A DNA stretch of 64,000 nucleotides. Origin: Neocallimastix lanati (nom. inval.) (lineage: Eukaryota; Neocallimastigomycota; Neocallimastigomycetes; Neocallimastigales; Neocallimastigaceae). The stretch spans positions 22,880 through 86,879 of the forward strand of contig JACVTC010000253.1 in NCBI GenBank assembly GCA_016946835.1, in the 5' to 3' direction. Below are positions 50,401 to 58,809 of the stretch, one piece after another. Position numbers and translations under genes: made by a program. Below the pieces are notes generated by a model. It had not been told where the DNA came from and searched no databases. It worked only from the letters and a program-made list of their open reading frames with translations. Position 1 is the stretch's first letter; every line of letters begins with the position of its first letter.

Positions 50401-50651
50401 CTGCTTCAAAAGAAAATTTGTGTATAAGAGTTAGTAAGAATAGAATAGTATTAGGTAATTGTGATAAAAATGCAATTATAAAATATATCAAAACATCAAA
50501 ATTTATAAAAAGAGATGATAAATGTCTTAGCGGTATTGATGATAAGGATGATTTAGATTCTCAATATTACGTCAAATTAAGTAATTGTGATAGACATAAT
50601 AAAAAACAATTATGGGAATTTATATCTGATATAAATGATATATCAAATTAA
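44454..50651 (+). CDS. Giant secreted multi-domain lectin (bulb-type lectin repeats plus C-terminal ricin-type lectin)
   Basis: A 2065-residue protein with a signal peptide (about residues 1-18). In order it has a Cys-containing N-terminal region (20-240), Ser-rich helical stretches (240-350), a Lys-Arg site at 395-396, an Ala/Lys/Gly segment (397-445) that could form an amphipathic helix, a second Lys-Arg at 516-517, eleven copies of an 11-residue repeat (about 597-718), another Ser-rich part (740-890), and then many beta strands of the form SGNLVV...LWST typical of bulb-type mannose-binding lectins from about 985 to 1900. An Asp/Asn-rich TPIDDNNNNK repeat (about 1315-1375) breaks this region. 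The last 140 residues are a ricin-B-like lectin, closely related to the first lectin module of the gene at 52059. The product may be processed into several chains. It looks whole. Confidence 0.88.
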   Translation: MKLLIIFAFLVSFNFILAKKPKIFCRYNHQGISKVYDPAYFDDQGQIVYAQTIEEYAKILGPTWYGVSWCDNSTMVNSIGLYFDISKIQEKLNKRDNEGNETNNNIDNDSDTTTNNNQFKDNYLSRDRDNIEEYKKNAEKYIEEIYKELKNSEKQCIPLVSVNPAFNPYHKSLIIGIEGSPNIRDVTGSYINFADTVVESVIDYNNFSGDFSRNIAQCAGVNNCKGCTIICNALISTTIENQYSITSSDGSSVTRSIGDITSDSNTLTNDISNTIEVAKSLTKSNSISGSDGESGTSSLEIAIAMAQSKSNTVSDEGSNTHNEEYSESNIHSISEEDSHAVTNTEGKTNELNWNYYKEHSGTKEYSYVSKDDYDYYNNQYEEVKKPDYVKSKYEKRQLGALFKFVINAAVKNGSKVFKTGAKGAKGAKASEAAKEFAKNTYELGTLGASESSIIGGTEEDLKLTEEKLYEKYGRNRVQKIYDLRDMPVNDPTYKPKITYLIEEETDSSDNTGNTVKRAVKSNPKNTNKGDNKSQNNNGNKSGENKSQNNKDDKSDDNKSQNNKSTGNDKVNTGINAADTAISYESLKQEKEIADREHDQTEEWNRWNYWQTENWNRWDYWQTENWNRWNYWQTEDWNNKNYKQTEKWNERNYDQTEKWNNANYQQTEKWNEKNYDQTEYWNNANYQQTESWNLKNYQQTEEWNWKTFNQTEYWNMENEITQFELANFNYDTQEYFTEREERASLIMALTGTHSTSNSDVEGSSDGGAKINSKETSRYNSKTSSEMNQDQITNGYSDAYTIGHTETSSQENSQTDTISNILTNTWSSEHGWGQEESESETKSNGRTFGKSTSNTTSKEVSIEDSKTISKDNTISRVKSNSVTYSVNQQLSNTPTDDGCYEYEVTPKLTSEAVIWACGVNDDYEGDHVEFYTSEVTKNIGNKFIINKTGCSYREKKTEIEINNNDIYKIQKASNGGVANFISSGEELIAPLFDIGGNNYGESVISTNNPKHPWYFGILPSGKLALCENEFDEKHIKWSTETTIPNTDEMNANQLGLKLKIADNGHLVMTAKNILKEYDIKNDDLYKVDISQEIIVWDSLPKDLPFNVGHYGTRGYTLIILENGSSDCQVILYDGLYAPIWKISSKTGASYKGYAFPLEYNFPLKFKTNRTNKYDKHNYIPNTVKAKYSSAILFDCDIIINQEEYMVSDNGVFKAYLQPSGNLVVKEYERTLWSTNTANVGPFSPPYTISLSPIGELVIRDMHKYIVWRTINPYNISEEFIKTNNSNKTKRNDDDELYFDDEPIIFDDDLINYDNDTNNDENNNKTPNDDNNNNKTPIDDNNNNKTPIDDNNNNKTPIDDNNNNKTPIDDNNNKADIDNKNDNSGKPVNNNSTDKPIENNDNNLYYKLKLTDNGELKIIDNYENIIWSSLFVRKNNYHMRYVEPLVYSITSCNENPRLPYVYNIHSYEQPEHRNIIVDPYFNNLLPGEKLRFEHNNESYLAVTDSELIWNNFVKNETIATCSKIKELKLLDNGLFLYCEDKTETIASLDYNKKYTLTIKKNLRNNEYKLIIMDMTTHKVEWGYPPVKFLNSVESKLHKYMGRIDIANSFTTYDRLLSINGDGNFAYISNLYGLQLIGKGFFNEIYQMMIFENMFVINAKIIVHSDERLKLIYDSEPNSLLLTNYNENIIWRYDGYIYCDVLSSSDENCNSIYSLSPLYNKDNNKWLHLNDNGILFGEFYVELMNLNDYLKTNDVIYSLRVTEDGDILVNKDKYLHKEYYRKEKLYTLEVLEDGLTLALKSSRGEYKWCNNYINNRPLYAGRIYIGDSFEEGEMLYCQNYSLIVLEGNLIYRNHVDGTEKVVYSVPNVRLTSLAVTDRNIVLLSDNKVQYILSDNIAESNTNSFLSCDFSDNSVYWDDGNGKVLWKYSINNSSNSKSNAVLLYNKYYNKCLYAEPYTNEPITYEDCKNKDKYKWYYVNIDGSTYFKSASKENLCIRVSKNRIVLGNCDKNAIIKYIKTSKFIKRDDKCLSGIDDKDDLDSQYYVKLSNCDRHNKKQLWEFISDINDISN
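46243..46605 (+). repeat. Eleven tandem copies of an 11-residue (33-bp) unit in the large lectin gene
   Basis: Units read QTExWNxxNYx, for example QTENWNRWNYW, QTEKWNERNYD and QTEYWNNANYQ. The first three are Trp-rich and later ones more polar. The 11-residue period is that of hendecad helical repeats. Unit length is constant, with only point differences, so the periodicity appears selected. Confidence 0.9.
48408..48565 (+). repeat. 30-bp minisatellite encoding an acidic Asn-rich linker
   Basis: About five copies of a 30-base unit encode TPIDDNNNNK. It forms a flexible acidic linker between blocks of bulb-type lectin repeats. Copies are nearly identical, which suggests recent expansion. Confidence 0.88.
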
Positions 50652-50849
50652 TATTATTTATGGAAATATTTTTATATGATATTATTCATATAATTTCAGA
50701 TAATATTATACTAATAGTGTATAATATTAATAAATTAAAATATATATATATATATATATAAAAAGATTACAAAAAAAAAAAAAAAATAAAAAAATAAAAA
50801 AATAAATAAAAAATAAAAAATAAAAAATAAAGCAAATTATAATAAAGCA

Positions 50850-51020
50850 AAATAAAATAAAATAAAGCAAAATAAAATAAAATAAAATAAAATAAAATAA
50901 AATAAAATAAAATAAAATAAAATAAAATAAAATAAAATAACATAAAATAAAATAAAATAAAATAAAATAAAATAAAATAAAATAAAATAAAATAAAATAA
51001 AATAAAATAAAAAAAATAAA
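50850..51020. repeat. AAAAT pentanucleotide microsatellite
   Basis: Some thirty tandem AAAAT units with a few interruptions (AAAGC variants at the start, one AACAT near 50940). It lies just downstream of the large lectin gene. It looks like a simple slippage array, not a telomere or iteron set. Confidence 0.9.
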
Positions 51021-51313
51021 ATTAAATAAAATTTAGATAAATGATATTTAGAAAATACAATATTTAAAACTATTCAATTTAGTTTTAAAGTAAACAAAAT
51101 ATTTTATATATTTTATATAATTCTCTATATTATTAAAAATATATAAATAAAAAAAGTTTATAAATAAAATATCTAAATAAAGATACTTTATTTTAAATAT
51201 AAAAAGTTCATAAATAAAATATCTAAATATAAAAAAGATATTTTTTAAAAATCAATGCAATCTTTTATTTTAGATCGATAAAGGTTTTTTTTTTAAAAAA
51301 TTAATAAAGTAAA

Positions 51314-51547
51314 TTATATATATACAAGTATATAGTAATATATTATGTATTCAAAATTTAATAAATGAATATTTAGTAATAAAAATATTAATTTGTGTTC
51401 TGTTAGAATTAGCATTACCAGGAACGGCAACATTGTACTGATAAGACAAAGAAGTAATTCTGCTATGGATACGTGTGATAAATCTAATCTAAAAGAAGTT
51501 GGCATCGCTGAATGGAAAGAATTGAAATCTATTGCCATTTTGTTCAC
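51314..51547 (-). CDS. Possible small gene or gene remnant, 77 residues
   Basis: A weakly supported open frame. Its first 50 codons fall in a patch (about 51395-51545) with far more G and C than the surrounding spacer, which is why I list it. The translation starts MNKMAIDFNSFHSAMPTSFR and continues with a hydrophobic segment (LLLCLISTMLPFLVMLILTE). The last 25 residues are spacer-like and rich in Leu, Ile and Tyr. I recognise no family. It may be a small membrane protein, a remnant of a larger gene, or the trace of an inserted host fragment whose coding frame is not this one. Confidence 0.3.
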   Translation of the reverse strand: MNKMAIDFNSFHSAMPTSFRLDLSHVSIAELLLCLISTMLPFLVMLILTEHKLIFLLLNIHLLNFEYIIYYYILVYI

Positions 51548-52058
51548 TTTTCTATAATTATATATTCTATTATTAATATAATTCTAATATATATATATAT
51601 ATATATATTTTTTTTATATTTTGTTTATTTATAATTTTCATATAATTCATATTAAATATCATTAAGTAAAGGTTTATTCCTTTTTCTTTTTTTTTTTTTT
51701 TTAAAAAAAATAATAAAAATAAATAAAATTAAAATTATTATAAATACTAAATCAATTAAATAATTTCAAAATAGTTATATTTTTTATTTCCTTTATTAAA
51801 TAAATGAAATATCATTACTGCTTTTCATAAGTTTCAATTATTTCATATTTCTTCATTTATATATGAGTATATAATATTGAATAAAATTATTTTGTTTATT
51901 TAATATGTTATTTATATTAATAAAATATTATTTATATTTAAATTTATATTAAATTTTTAATTTAATTATAATTTTTTTAAAGTGGAAATTATCATGTTTA
52001 AAATTAAAAGTAAAATGATTTTTTAAAATGAATAATTCCATACAAATATATCATTAAA

Positions 52059-54467
52059 ATGTTGCTTAAATTATTTATCATTTTTAACGTTTTAAGTAAA
52101 ATTATTGCTATCCCTCAATTTTTTAAGAGGGATAATGAAGCAGTTGTCTGGATATATAATGAATATTTAGATATGTGTTTATATGTTTCAGATTTTGTAG
52201 ATGAACCAGTAATTTACGATTATTGTGATAATACTAAAAATAGTAAATGGTATCTTGATGAAAATGATGATGGCATTTATTTTAAATCTGTCTCTTATAA
52301 GGATATGTGTATATCAGCTATTAAAAATAAAATAGTATTAAGTAAATGTGATGAAAATTCTGTTATGAAATATATTGAAGCATCTAAATTTATAAAAAGT
52401 AATAATATGTGTTTAAGTGTTCTTGATGGTGAAAATGATCCAGATTACTTAGCATTAACAAATTGTGATAGAAAAAATAAAAAATTATTATTTGAAATAT
52501 CATATAGAAAACCTAACAAAAAAGCTACTACCACTACCACCACTACCACCACCACTACTACTACAACTACTACAACAACATCTGCTATTACTACGACTAA
52601 GCAAAGTGTACCTACTATAAATTATAAGGACAAACCTAAATTTATATATAATTCCCTTGCTAATAAATGTTTATTCGCACAAGCAAAATTAAACCAACCT
52701 CCTTTAATTAAAAGTTGTAAAAATAATAATAAGTTCAAATGGATTCTATCGCCTTATCCTGAAGGTTATTTATTTTCATATGCTTATACCGATAGATGTT
52801 TAAGTGTATCCAATAATATTAAAGTGGATACTTGTAATAATAATATAAATACTTTTAAATATACTGGAGAAGGTACTATATATCCTTCTAATAATAATGA
52901 TGAATGCTTAAGTACTACTGAAGAAGATAATGATAATGATGATAATGTATATTTAAATACTTGTTATGATTTTGATAATCAAATATGGTCTTTCTGGGAC
53001 ACAAATCCATATGATATTATTAATGCTGAAACTCAAAATGTTTGGGTATATAACAAGAAATTAAATAAATGTATGCATTCTAATTATAATGGTAAACTTA
53101 CAATTGGTGATTGTGATGATTCTAAAAATAGTATATGGCAAATTCCAATTTCTGGTGATGGATTCTATAGATCATTATTGAATAATTTATGTTTACATGT
53201 TAGTAATATTAATAAAGGTACTATTGTTATGAATGATTGTAATCCTAATAGTGTTATATATGATATTAATAATACATATAATGGTGAAAGTATTACATCT
53301 TATTTAGATGAAGATAAATGTTTAGGATTATTTCAATCTAATAGATCTAATGAAAATCGTTTAAACTTAAATCTATGTGATGATTCTATACCAGATCAAC
53401 ATTGGGAAATAATTGTTAAATGTGGTAAAAATATTGGAAAATGTCCATATGGTCAATGTTGTAGTAACGAAGGTACTTGTGGCAATACTATAAAATATTG
53501 TGGTATCGATTGCCAATCTGAATTCGGTAAATGCAATATAATAACCACTACTACAACTCCTACTACTACTACTACGACTACTACTACTACGACTACAATA
53601 AATCCTACTCCAACATCTACTCCTGTATGGATATACAATGAGTACACTAATAAATGTTTGCATGCTCCAGAATATACTGACGAATCTCTAATTTATAAAA
53701 AATGTGATGATACAGATAACAATCAATGGTACGTTATAAATACCAAAACAGGAAGCTACTTCAAGTCAAAAGGCAATTTAAATTTATGCATGAGAGTTTC
53801 CAATAATGATGATTCCAAATTGGTGATGGGTGAGTGTGATGAAAATGCTATCATGCGTTATCATAAAAATGATGGAACTATTGTAAGTAAATTATCAGAC
53901 AGTCTATGTCTTGGAAATTCAGCTTATTATATTAGTAACAAATCATCAAAAGTAAGTAACAAAGTAAAATTTTATGACTGTGACGATGAAATACATGAAG
54001 ATCAAATTTGGTCAATATTAGAAACACAACCTATTAATAAGGTTATTACTACTACAACAACAACTACTACTACTAAGAAAATTACGACTACCACTAGAAA
54101 AACTACAACTAGAACTACTACTACCACTACCACTACAACTAAAACTACTACCTCTAAACCAACCTCTACTACTCCATCTTTTTCAACTAATGGAAAATGT
54201 GGTCCAAAAGCAAATGGTACTATTTGTCCAAACGGAAAATGTTGTAGTAAATACGGATATTGTGGAACATCTGACGCTTATTGTGGTTCAACATGTCAAG
54301 ATGATTATGGAAGTTGTAGCTATGGTGGTCGTTGCGGTGTAGTCAATGGTATCAATTTTGGTAAATGCTTAAATCCAAAAGAATGTTGTAGTCAATATGG
54401 TTATTGTGGAAGTTCCGAAGATTATTGTGGAACAGGATGTCAACAAAAGTATGGTTTATGCAAATAA
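52059..54467 (+). CDS. Secreted ricin-type lectin with three CBM18 chitin-binding modules
   Basis: An 802-residue protein with a signal peptide (about 1-18) and a Lys-Arg pair at 23-24 (PQFFKRDNE) that suits Kex2-type removal of a short propeptide. Four ricin-B/CBM13-like modules follow, each starting with a VWIYNEYxxxCL-type strand and holding paired Cys: about 28-150, 185-315, 325-450 and 523-660. Thr-rich linkers lie near 154-177, 494-514 and 663-707. Hevein-type CBM18 modules with the CCSxYGYCG core occur near 454-491, 711-752 and 755-802. Such combinations are typical of extracellular proteins of anaerobic fungi. Binding of chitin and of galactose- or mannose-type glycans is expected from the families. 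No catalytic domain is seen. It may be a cell-wall adhesin, a masking lectin, or the binding part of a killer-like system with its giant neighbours. Confidence 0.92.
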   Translation: MLLKLFIIFNVLSKIIAIPQFFKRDNEAVVWIYNEYLDMCLYVSDFVDEPVIYDYCDNTKNSKWYLDENDDGIYFKSVSYKDMCISAIKNKIVLSKCDENSVMKYIEASKFIKSNNMCLSVLDGENDPDYLALTNCDRKNKKLLFEISYRKPNKKATTTTTTTTTTTTTTTTTTSAITTTKQSVPTINYKDKPKFIYNSLANKCLFAQAKLNQPPLIKSCKNNNKFKWILSPYPEGYLFSYAYTDRCLSVSNNIKVDTCNNNINTFKYTGEGTIYPSNNNDECLSTTEEDNDNDDNVYLNTCYDFDNQIWSFWDTNPYDIINAETQNVWVYNKKLNKCMHSNYNGKLTIGDCDDSKNSIWQIPISGDGFYRSLLNNLCLHVSNINKGTIVMNDCNPNSVIYDINNTYNGESITSYLDEDKCLGLFQSNRSNENRLNLNLCDDSIPDQHWEIIVKCGKNIGKCPYGQCCSNEGTCGNTIKYCGIDCQSEFGKCNIITTTTTPTTTTTTTTTTTTINPTPTSTPVWIYNEYTNKCLHAPEYTDESLIYKKCDDTDNNQWYVINTKTGSYFKSKGNLNLCMRVSNNDDSKLVMGECDENAIMRYHKNDGTIVSKLSDSLCLGNSAYYISNKSSKVSNKVKFYDCDDEIHEDQIWSILETQPINKVITTTTTTTTTKKITTTTRKTTTRTTTTTTTTTKTTTSKPTSTTPSFSTNGKCGPKANGTICPNGKCCSKYGYCGTSDAYCGSTCQDDYGSCSYGGRCGVVNGINFGKCLNPKECCSQYGYCGSSEDYCGTGCQQKYGLCK

Positions 54468-55989
54468 AAATTTAATGAATTTAATAAATAAAATTTTAAA
54501 TCTATATCTATTAAAATTTTAAAAAAAATAATCTATTATATAAAAAATAAATAAAATTCTATCTATTCAAATCAATAAAAAATGAAAAATTAAAAATAGT
54601 TAAAAAAAAAATATATTAAAAAAATAAAAATTAAACAAAATATAAAATAAAAAATAAAAATTAAAATTTAAAAAATATATATATATGATTTATTCAATAT
54701 ATATAATAATTATAATAGTAGATTCCATAGATATTTTAGATATAATAAATTTATAAAAATATTTTTATAATAGTCAAAAAAAAAAAAAGTAATAAATAAG
54801 TAAATCAATAAAATAAGTAAAAATAAATAATAAAAATGAAGTAAAATTAAAAAAAAAAATAAGAAAAAAGAAATTGATTATTTTTTAAAAAAAAAAAATT
54901 GAATAAAATAAAATTGATATTAAATGCTAAAATAGTAAAAGGTTTTTTTTAAAAAATTTAAATTCCTGTTTTTTTTTAAAAGAGAAAAATTTATTTATTT
55001 GTAATAAATATTTTTATTTTAAAATAATAAAAAAAAAATTAAATAATATTAATAATAATTTTTAAAATAAAAAAACTTTTTTCTTAAAGATATTTATTCT
55101 CTAAAATATCTAAATTAAAATTTTTTTTATGTAATATTATTATATTAATTTAAAATTTAATTTTTTTTTAATAGATAAGAATAAATCATAAAATAATTTA
55201 TATCATGGATCATAAATTTATTTTTCTTTACACTAAAAAATTTATTTTATTGATGTAAATTTATTTAAATAGTTACACAATATATGATCAATAATTTTAG
55301 TTTTTTGAATTTGTTAAGATATACTCTCAATATATATATATTTTTATATACAATTTTTTTTAAAATATAATACATTAAATAATTATAATATTTTTTAAAT
55401 TAGGTATTTATATTGTTATAAATGAGTTAAAAAAATTAATTATTAAAAGACTATTTAATATTTTATTAAAAAGAAAAAAAAAATAAATAAATAAAATTAA
55501 TTCAATATATATTATTTAAATAATAATTATTTAGAAAAAAATTTATTTTAATAATAATATAAATGATAATATATTTATATATTTATTATAATAAATCCTA
55601 TATATATAAAAATTAAAATAATTATTATTTTATTTATTAATTTTTCATTTAGTGTTTATTTACTAAAAAAAATAAAAATATATTATTTAAATTAAATATT
55701 ACATTAATTTAAATATTTTATTTTATTCTATATTCACACTAAAACATAGGACTGTAATGCATTATTAAATATGTATTATTAATCTACAATTATTAAAGTT
55801 TCCATATATATTTCCTATATATTATTAGCCTATTATTAAAAATATATATTTTAATTTAATTTCTAACCTGTATTACTAATTTTAAGTTTGTTAATATACG
55901 TTCAAATGATTCTTATTATTGCATATAATAATATATAAATTTATGTATCAATATAATAATTTATTTTTATATAACATTTAATTTTAATC
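54468..55989. other. Intergenic region across the unit junction
   Basis: Bases 54468-54734 are unique A/T-rich spacer after the CBM18 lectin gene. From 54735 the sequence is the second copy of the window start. If the element is circular, this is its ordinary intergenic DNA between the last lectin gene and the RPB1 N-terminal gene, about 1.5 kb long and one of its largest gaps. No open frame is seen. Confidence 0.6.
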
Positions 55990-58149
55990 ATGTATTTAAA
56001 GTTTAATTTATATACAGATGAAGAATTTGAAAAGGAAACGATCCTTATTAAAAATAAGAATGAATTAACGGATAATACAACATCATTTATTCTCAATCCT
56101 CAATTACCATGTAAACAATGTAAATCAATGATAGATTGTCCAGGACACACGGGAAGAATACCACTTTATTACAGAATTGTTCATCCTGTATTTGTAAACA
56201 TATTATGTAAAGAAATAAGTCATATTTGTCCAGTTTGTAAAAAATATGATCCTTTACTTTCCCCTAATAACCCCTGTTGCGTAAAACGTGTAGTTGCTAC
56301 AACATTTTCATATCATAAAGTTAAATTGGAGGAAGTCACATCCAATAAATCCAAGTATTCCAAAAATTTTGAAAAAGAGTCAAAGAATATTTCAGAATAT
56401 TCTTTCACTTTTGGTAGGGAAACATTATCTATCGAGCAAATGTACGAAGAAATTCGTTCTGCAAATTTTTCAAAAAATCCAGAGTTACAAAATCATTTAC
56501 TTAATGTGTTTATCAAAAATATTCCAGTTTTACCAATCAATATGAGACCATCTATTCTAGATTCTAGCAACACTACGATTCATAATAACGTAACAACATT
56601 ATATCAACGTGTATTAGATCTCAACTACCAATATCAAAATGGAAATTTAATTAAGTCCGTCTATATTGTACGTGCGTATAATTTATACAAGAAAATTTTA
56701 GGTATTCGTAGTAAAAACGATTCGGTTGAGGATGCTAATAGAAATTATATTAAACAGATGTTATCAGGAAAAAATGGTATTTTCCGAAGTATGTGTTTAG
56801 CTAAGCGTCAAAATTTTTGTCTTCGAAGTGTTATCGTGCCAAATATTGATATCCCTTTAGATGTAGTATTAATTCCTAAAGTCTTTACTGATTCCTTAAT
56901 TCCCTATGGATATAAAACCAATGACTTTGTTATCATCAATAGACAACCTACACTTCAAACTACTTCAATCTTAGCCGTTCATTCTCGTCCAAGTAACTGT
57001 CGAACCATTCAGATCAATCCACTTATTGCTAATGTCTTTCAAGCAGATTTTGACGGTGACGAGATGAACATTTTTTGGTTACCGGGTGAAGAAGCTAAAG
57101 AAGAGTTGGCCACAAAATTAAATATTGCAAATAATATCCGGTCATTTAAAAATGCCTCTATTATGATCAAATTTATACAAGATACTTTAACCGGAATTTA
57201 TAATATGACACGTAACAAAGAAATTATTGATATTGATATTGTTAAAAGAATGTGCGATAAATTGGGCATTCCAGATAGTGATTGGAAAAAATTTTGTAAA
57301 TACTACAAATCGCGTATGAATAGTACAGATATCCCATATGCTCACCTGTTATCTTTATTACTTCCTAGAACGCTTACTTTACATGATCATGAAGATAATC
57401 TAATCGTAGATAAAGGAATATTACTAGGTGTTATCAGCGATAAAAATCAAACTATTTTACTTAATGCTATTTCAAATTATGGTAATAAATTCTATTTAAA
57501 ATTTATGTGGGATGTTCAACGCATGGTTCATGTATATAATCTTACTCATGTTATTACTATTTCTATTGCTGATTGTATGGTAAATGATAAATTAAAAGAA
57601 TCATATCTTCCCATAACGGATAGTATCTTAAATAAAATGGATCCTATACCTGTACTAAATCTTGACTCATTGATAGAAAATCAAAATAAATTTGAAAATT
57701 ACAACGAGTTTAAGAATCAAGTTTTTCGCAAATATTGTGACCTTACAGAATTAGTGGAATCCATCGATAATAATTTAACTAATATCATTAACAGTGGATC
57801 TAAAGGAAATGTGGATAATGTTATTCAAATATTGATGTCGGTTGGCGTTCAAGCTATTTTACCAGTTTGTTATATTAAAAGTTCCTATTCCGAAGGATTA
57901 ACAGCAAAAGAATTATTTATTCATTCAAAATCTGGTCGAGCAGGTATTATTTCTACTTCTCTTAATACATCATCTACTGGGTATTTACAAAGAGAACTTG
58001 TTAAAAGTATGGAAGATTTAGTAACCGATGAACAAGGAGTAGTTCATGACTTCTCCAATGAGGAGATATATTATTACCCATTTAGTACGAATAAGCCAGA
58101 CATTGATGAAACATTTTTAGAGCATGCATTTTCTATGGCTAGTCTTTAA
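55990..58149 (+). CDS. RPB1: RNA polymerase largest subunit, N-terminal part (second copy)
   Basis: The encoded 719 residues are identical to those of 1255-3414, including the clamp zinc site and QADFDGDEMN loop. This copy is part of the long direct repeat and probably represents the same physical gene read twice around a circular molecule, not a paralogue. If the element is a real concatemer, it is the first gene of the next unit. Confidence 0.9.
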   Translation: MYLKFNLYTDEEFEKETILIKNKNELTDNTTSFILNPQLPCKQCKSMIDCPGHTGRIPLYYRIVHPVFVNILCKEISHICPVCKKYDPLLSPNNPCCVKRVVATTFSYHKVKLEEVTSNKSKYSKNFEKESKNISEYSFTFGRETLSIEQMYEEIRSANFSKNPELQNHLLNVFIKNIPVLPINMRPSILDSSNTTIHNNVTTLYQRVLDLNYQYQNGNLIKSVYIVRAYNLYKKILGIRSKNDSVEDANRNYIKQMLSGKNGIFRSMCLAKRQNFCLRSVIVPNIDIPLDVVLIPKVFTDSLIPYGYKTNDFVIINRQPTLQTTSILAVHSRPSNCRTIQINPLIANVFQADFDGDEMNIFWLPGEEAKEELATKLNIANNIRSFKNASIMIKFIQDTLTGIYNMTRNKEIIDIDIVKRMCDKLGIPDSDWKKFCKYYKSRMNSTDIPYAHLLSLLLPRTLTLHDHEDNLIVDKGILLGVISDKNQTILLNAISNYGNKFYLKFMWDVQRMVHVYNLTHVITISIADCMVNDKLKESYLPITDSILNKMDPIPVLNLDSLIENQNKFENYNEFKNQVFRKYCDLTELVESIDNNLTNIINSGSKGNVDNVIQILMSVGVQAILPVCYIKSSYSEGLTAKELFIHSKSGRAGIISTSLNTSSTGYLQRELVKSMEDLVTDEQGVVHDFSNEEIYYYPFSTNKPDIDETFLEHAFSMASL

Positions 58150-58809
58150 CTAAATATAATTTATAGCGACAATTAATATGATATTACATATATAAAAATA
58201 GGATATAATATAAAATATATTATTGATATCAAAAAAAGGTGTAGTTTAAAGTTTTAAAAATATTTTAAATAAAAAATAATTTATTAGTATTACTGTATAT
58301 TTATTTTTATATTTTTTTAAAAAAACATTATATACATTTAAGAAATAGTTAATTTTTTTAATCATTTTTTTTTTACATTTTTTTTTAAAAAAATCATATA
58401 CATATATAAATGGAATAAACAATTATTTTATTTTTAATAATATATAAATTATAGTAATTAATTTACTATTTGCATAATTTAAAGTATTAAATATTAATAT
58501 AAATATAAATATAAATATTATTATGATTTAAATATAAAAATTATTGAAATGTTAAATAAAATTAAAAATTATTAAATAGAGTTTAAATTTGTTATTATTA
58601 AATTTTTTTTTTTATTTATAAAATTAAAATATTATAAAGAATTACAATTGAATTTACACGTTTATACATGCTTTTAATTATTAATTTTATTTTTCATAGT
58701 TTTATACATGAATATAATTATTATTATTAATATTATATTTTTTTTTTCAATTTTGTATATAATTTTAATTTTTATTTTATTTTAATCTTTAAATTTTTTT
58801 TTTTAGAAA
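58150..58809. other. Spacer, second copy of 3415-4074
   Basis: Matches the first copy closely and contains no gene. Its near-identity in unconstrained A/T sequence argues for the same molecule or a very recent duplication. Confidence 0.6.

Larger units (their letters stand above)
50652..52058. other. Large intergenic region with an AAAAT pentanucleotide array
   Basis: A 1407-base gap between the two lectin genes. It holds a (TA)n tract at about 50740-50760, an AAAAT array at about 50850-51020, repeated AAAAAGTTTATAAATAAAATATC-like words at 51150-51240, and a patch with clearly more G and C at about 51395-51545. The patch carries the small minus-strand open frame listed separately. Beyond it the spacer returns to plain A/T. 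Confidence 0.5.

Noticed and set aside
50850-51020. Telomere or terminal repeat
   Set aside because: The AAAAT array is internal, pure A/T and interrupted, with genes on both sides. It lacks the G-rich strand of fungal telomeres.
1-54734. Major capsid protein, packaging ATPase or virion protease
   Set aside because: I looked for A32-type Walker motifs, jelly-roll-like long beta proteins in the core block and a cysteine protease signature and found none I could support. Absence by eye is weaker than by profile search.
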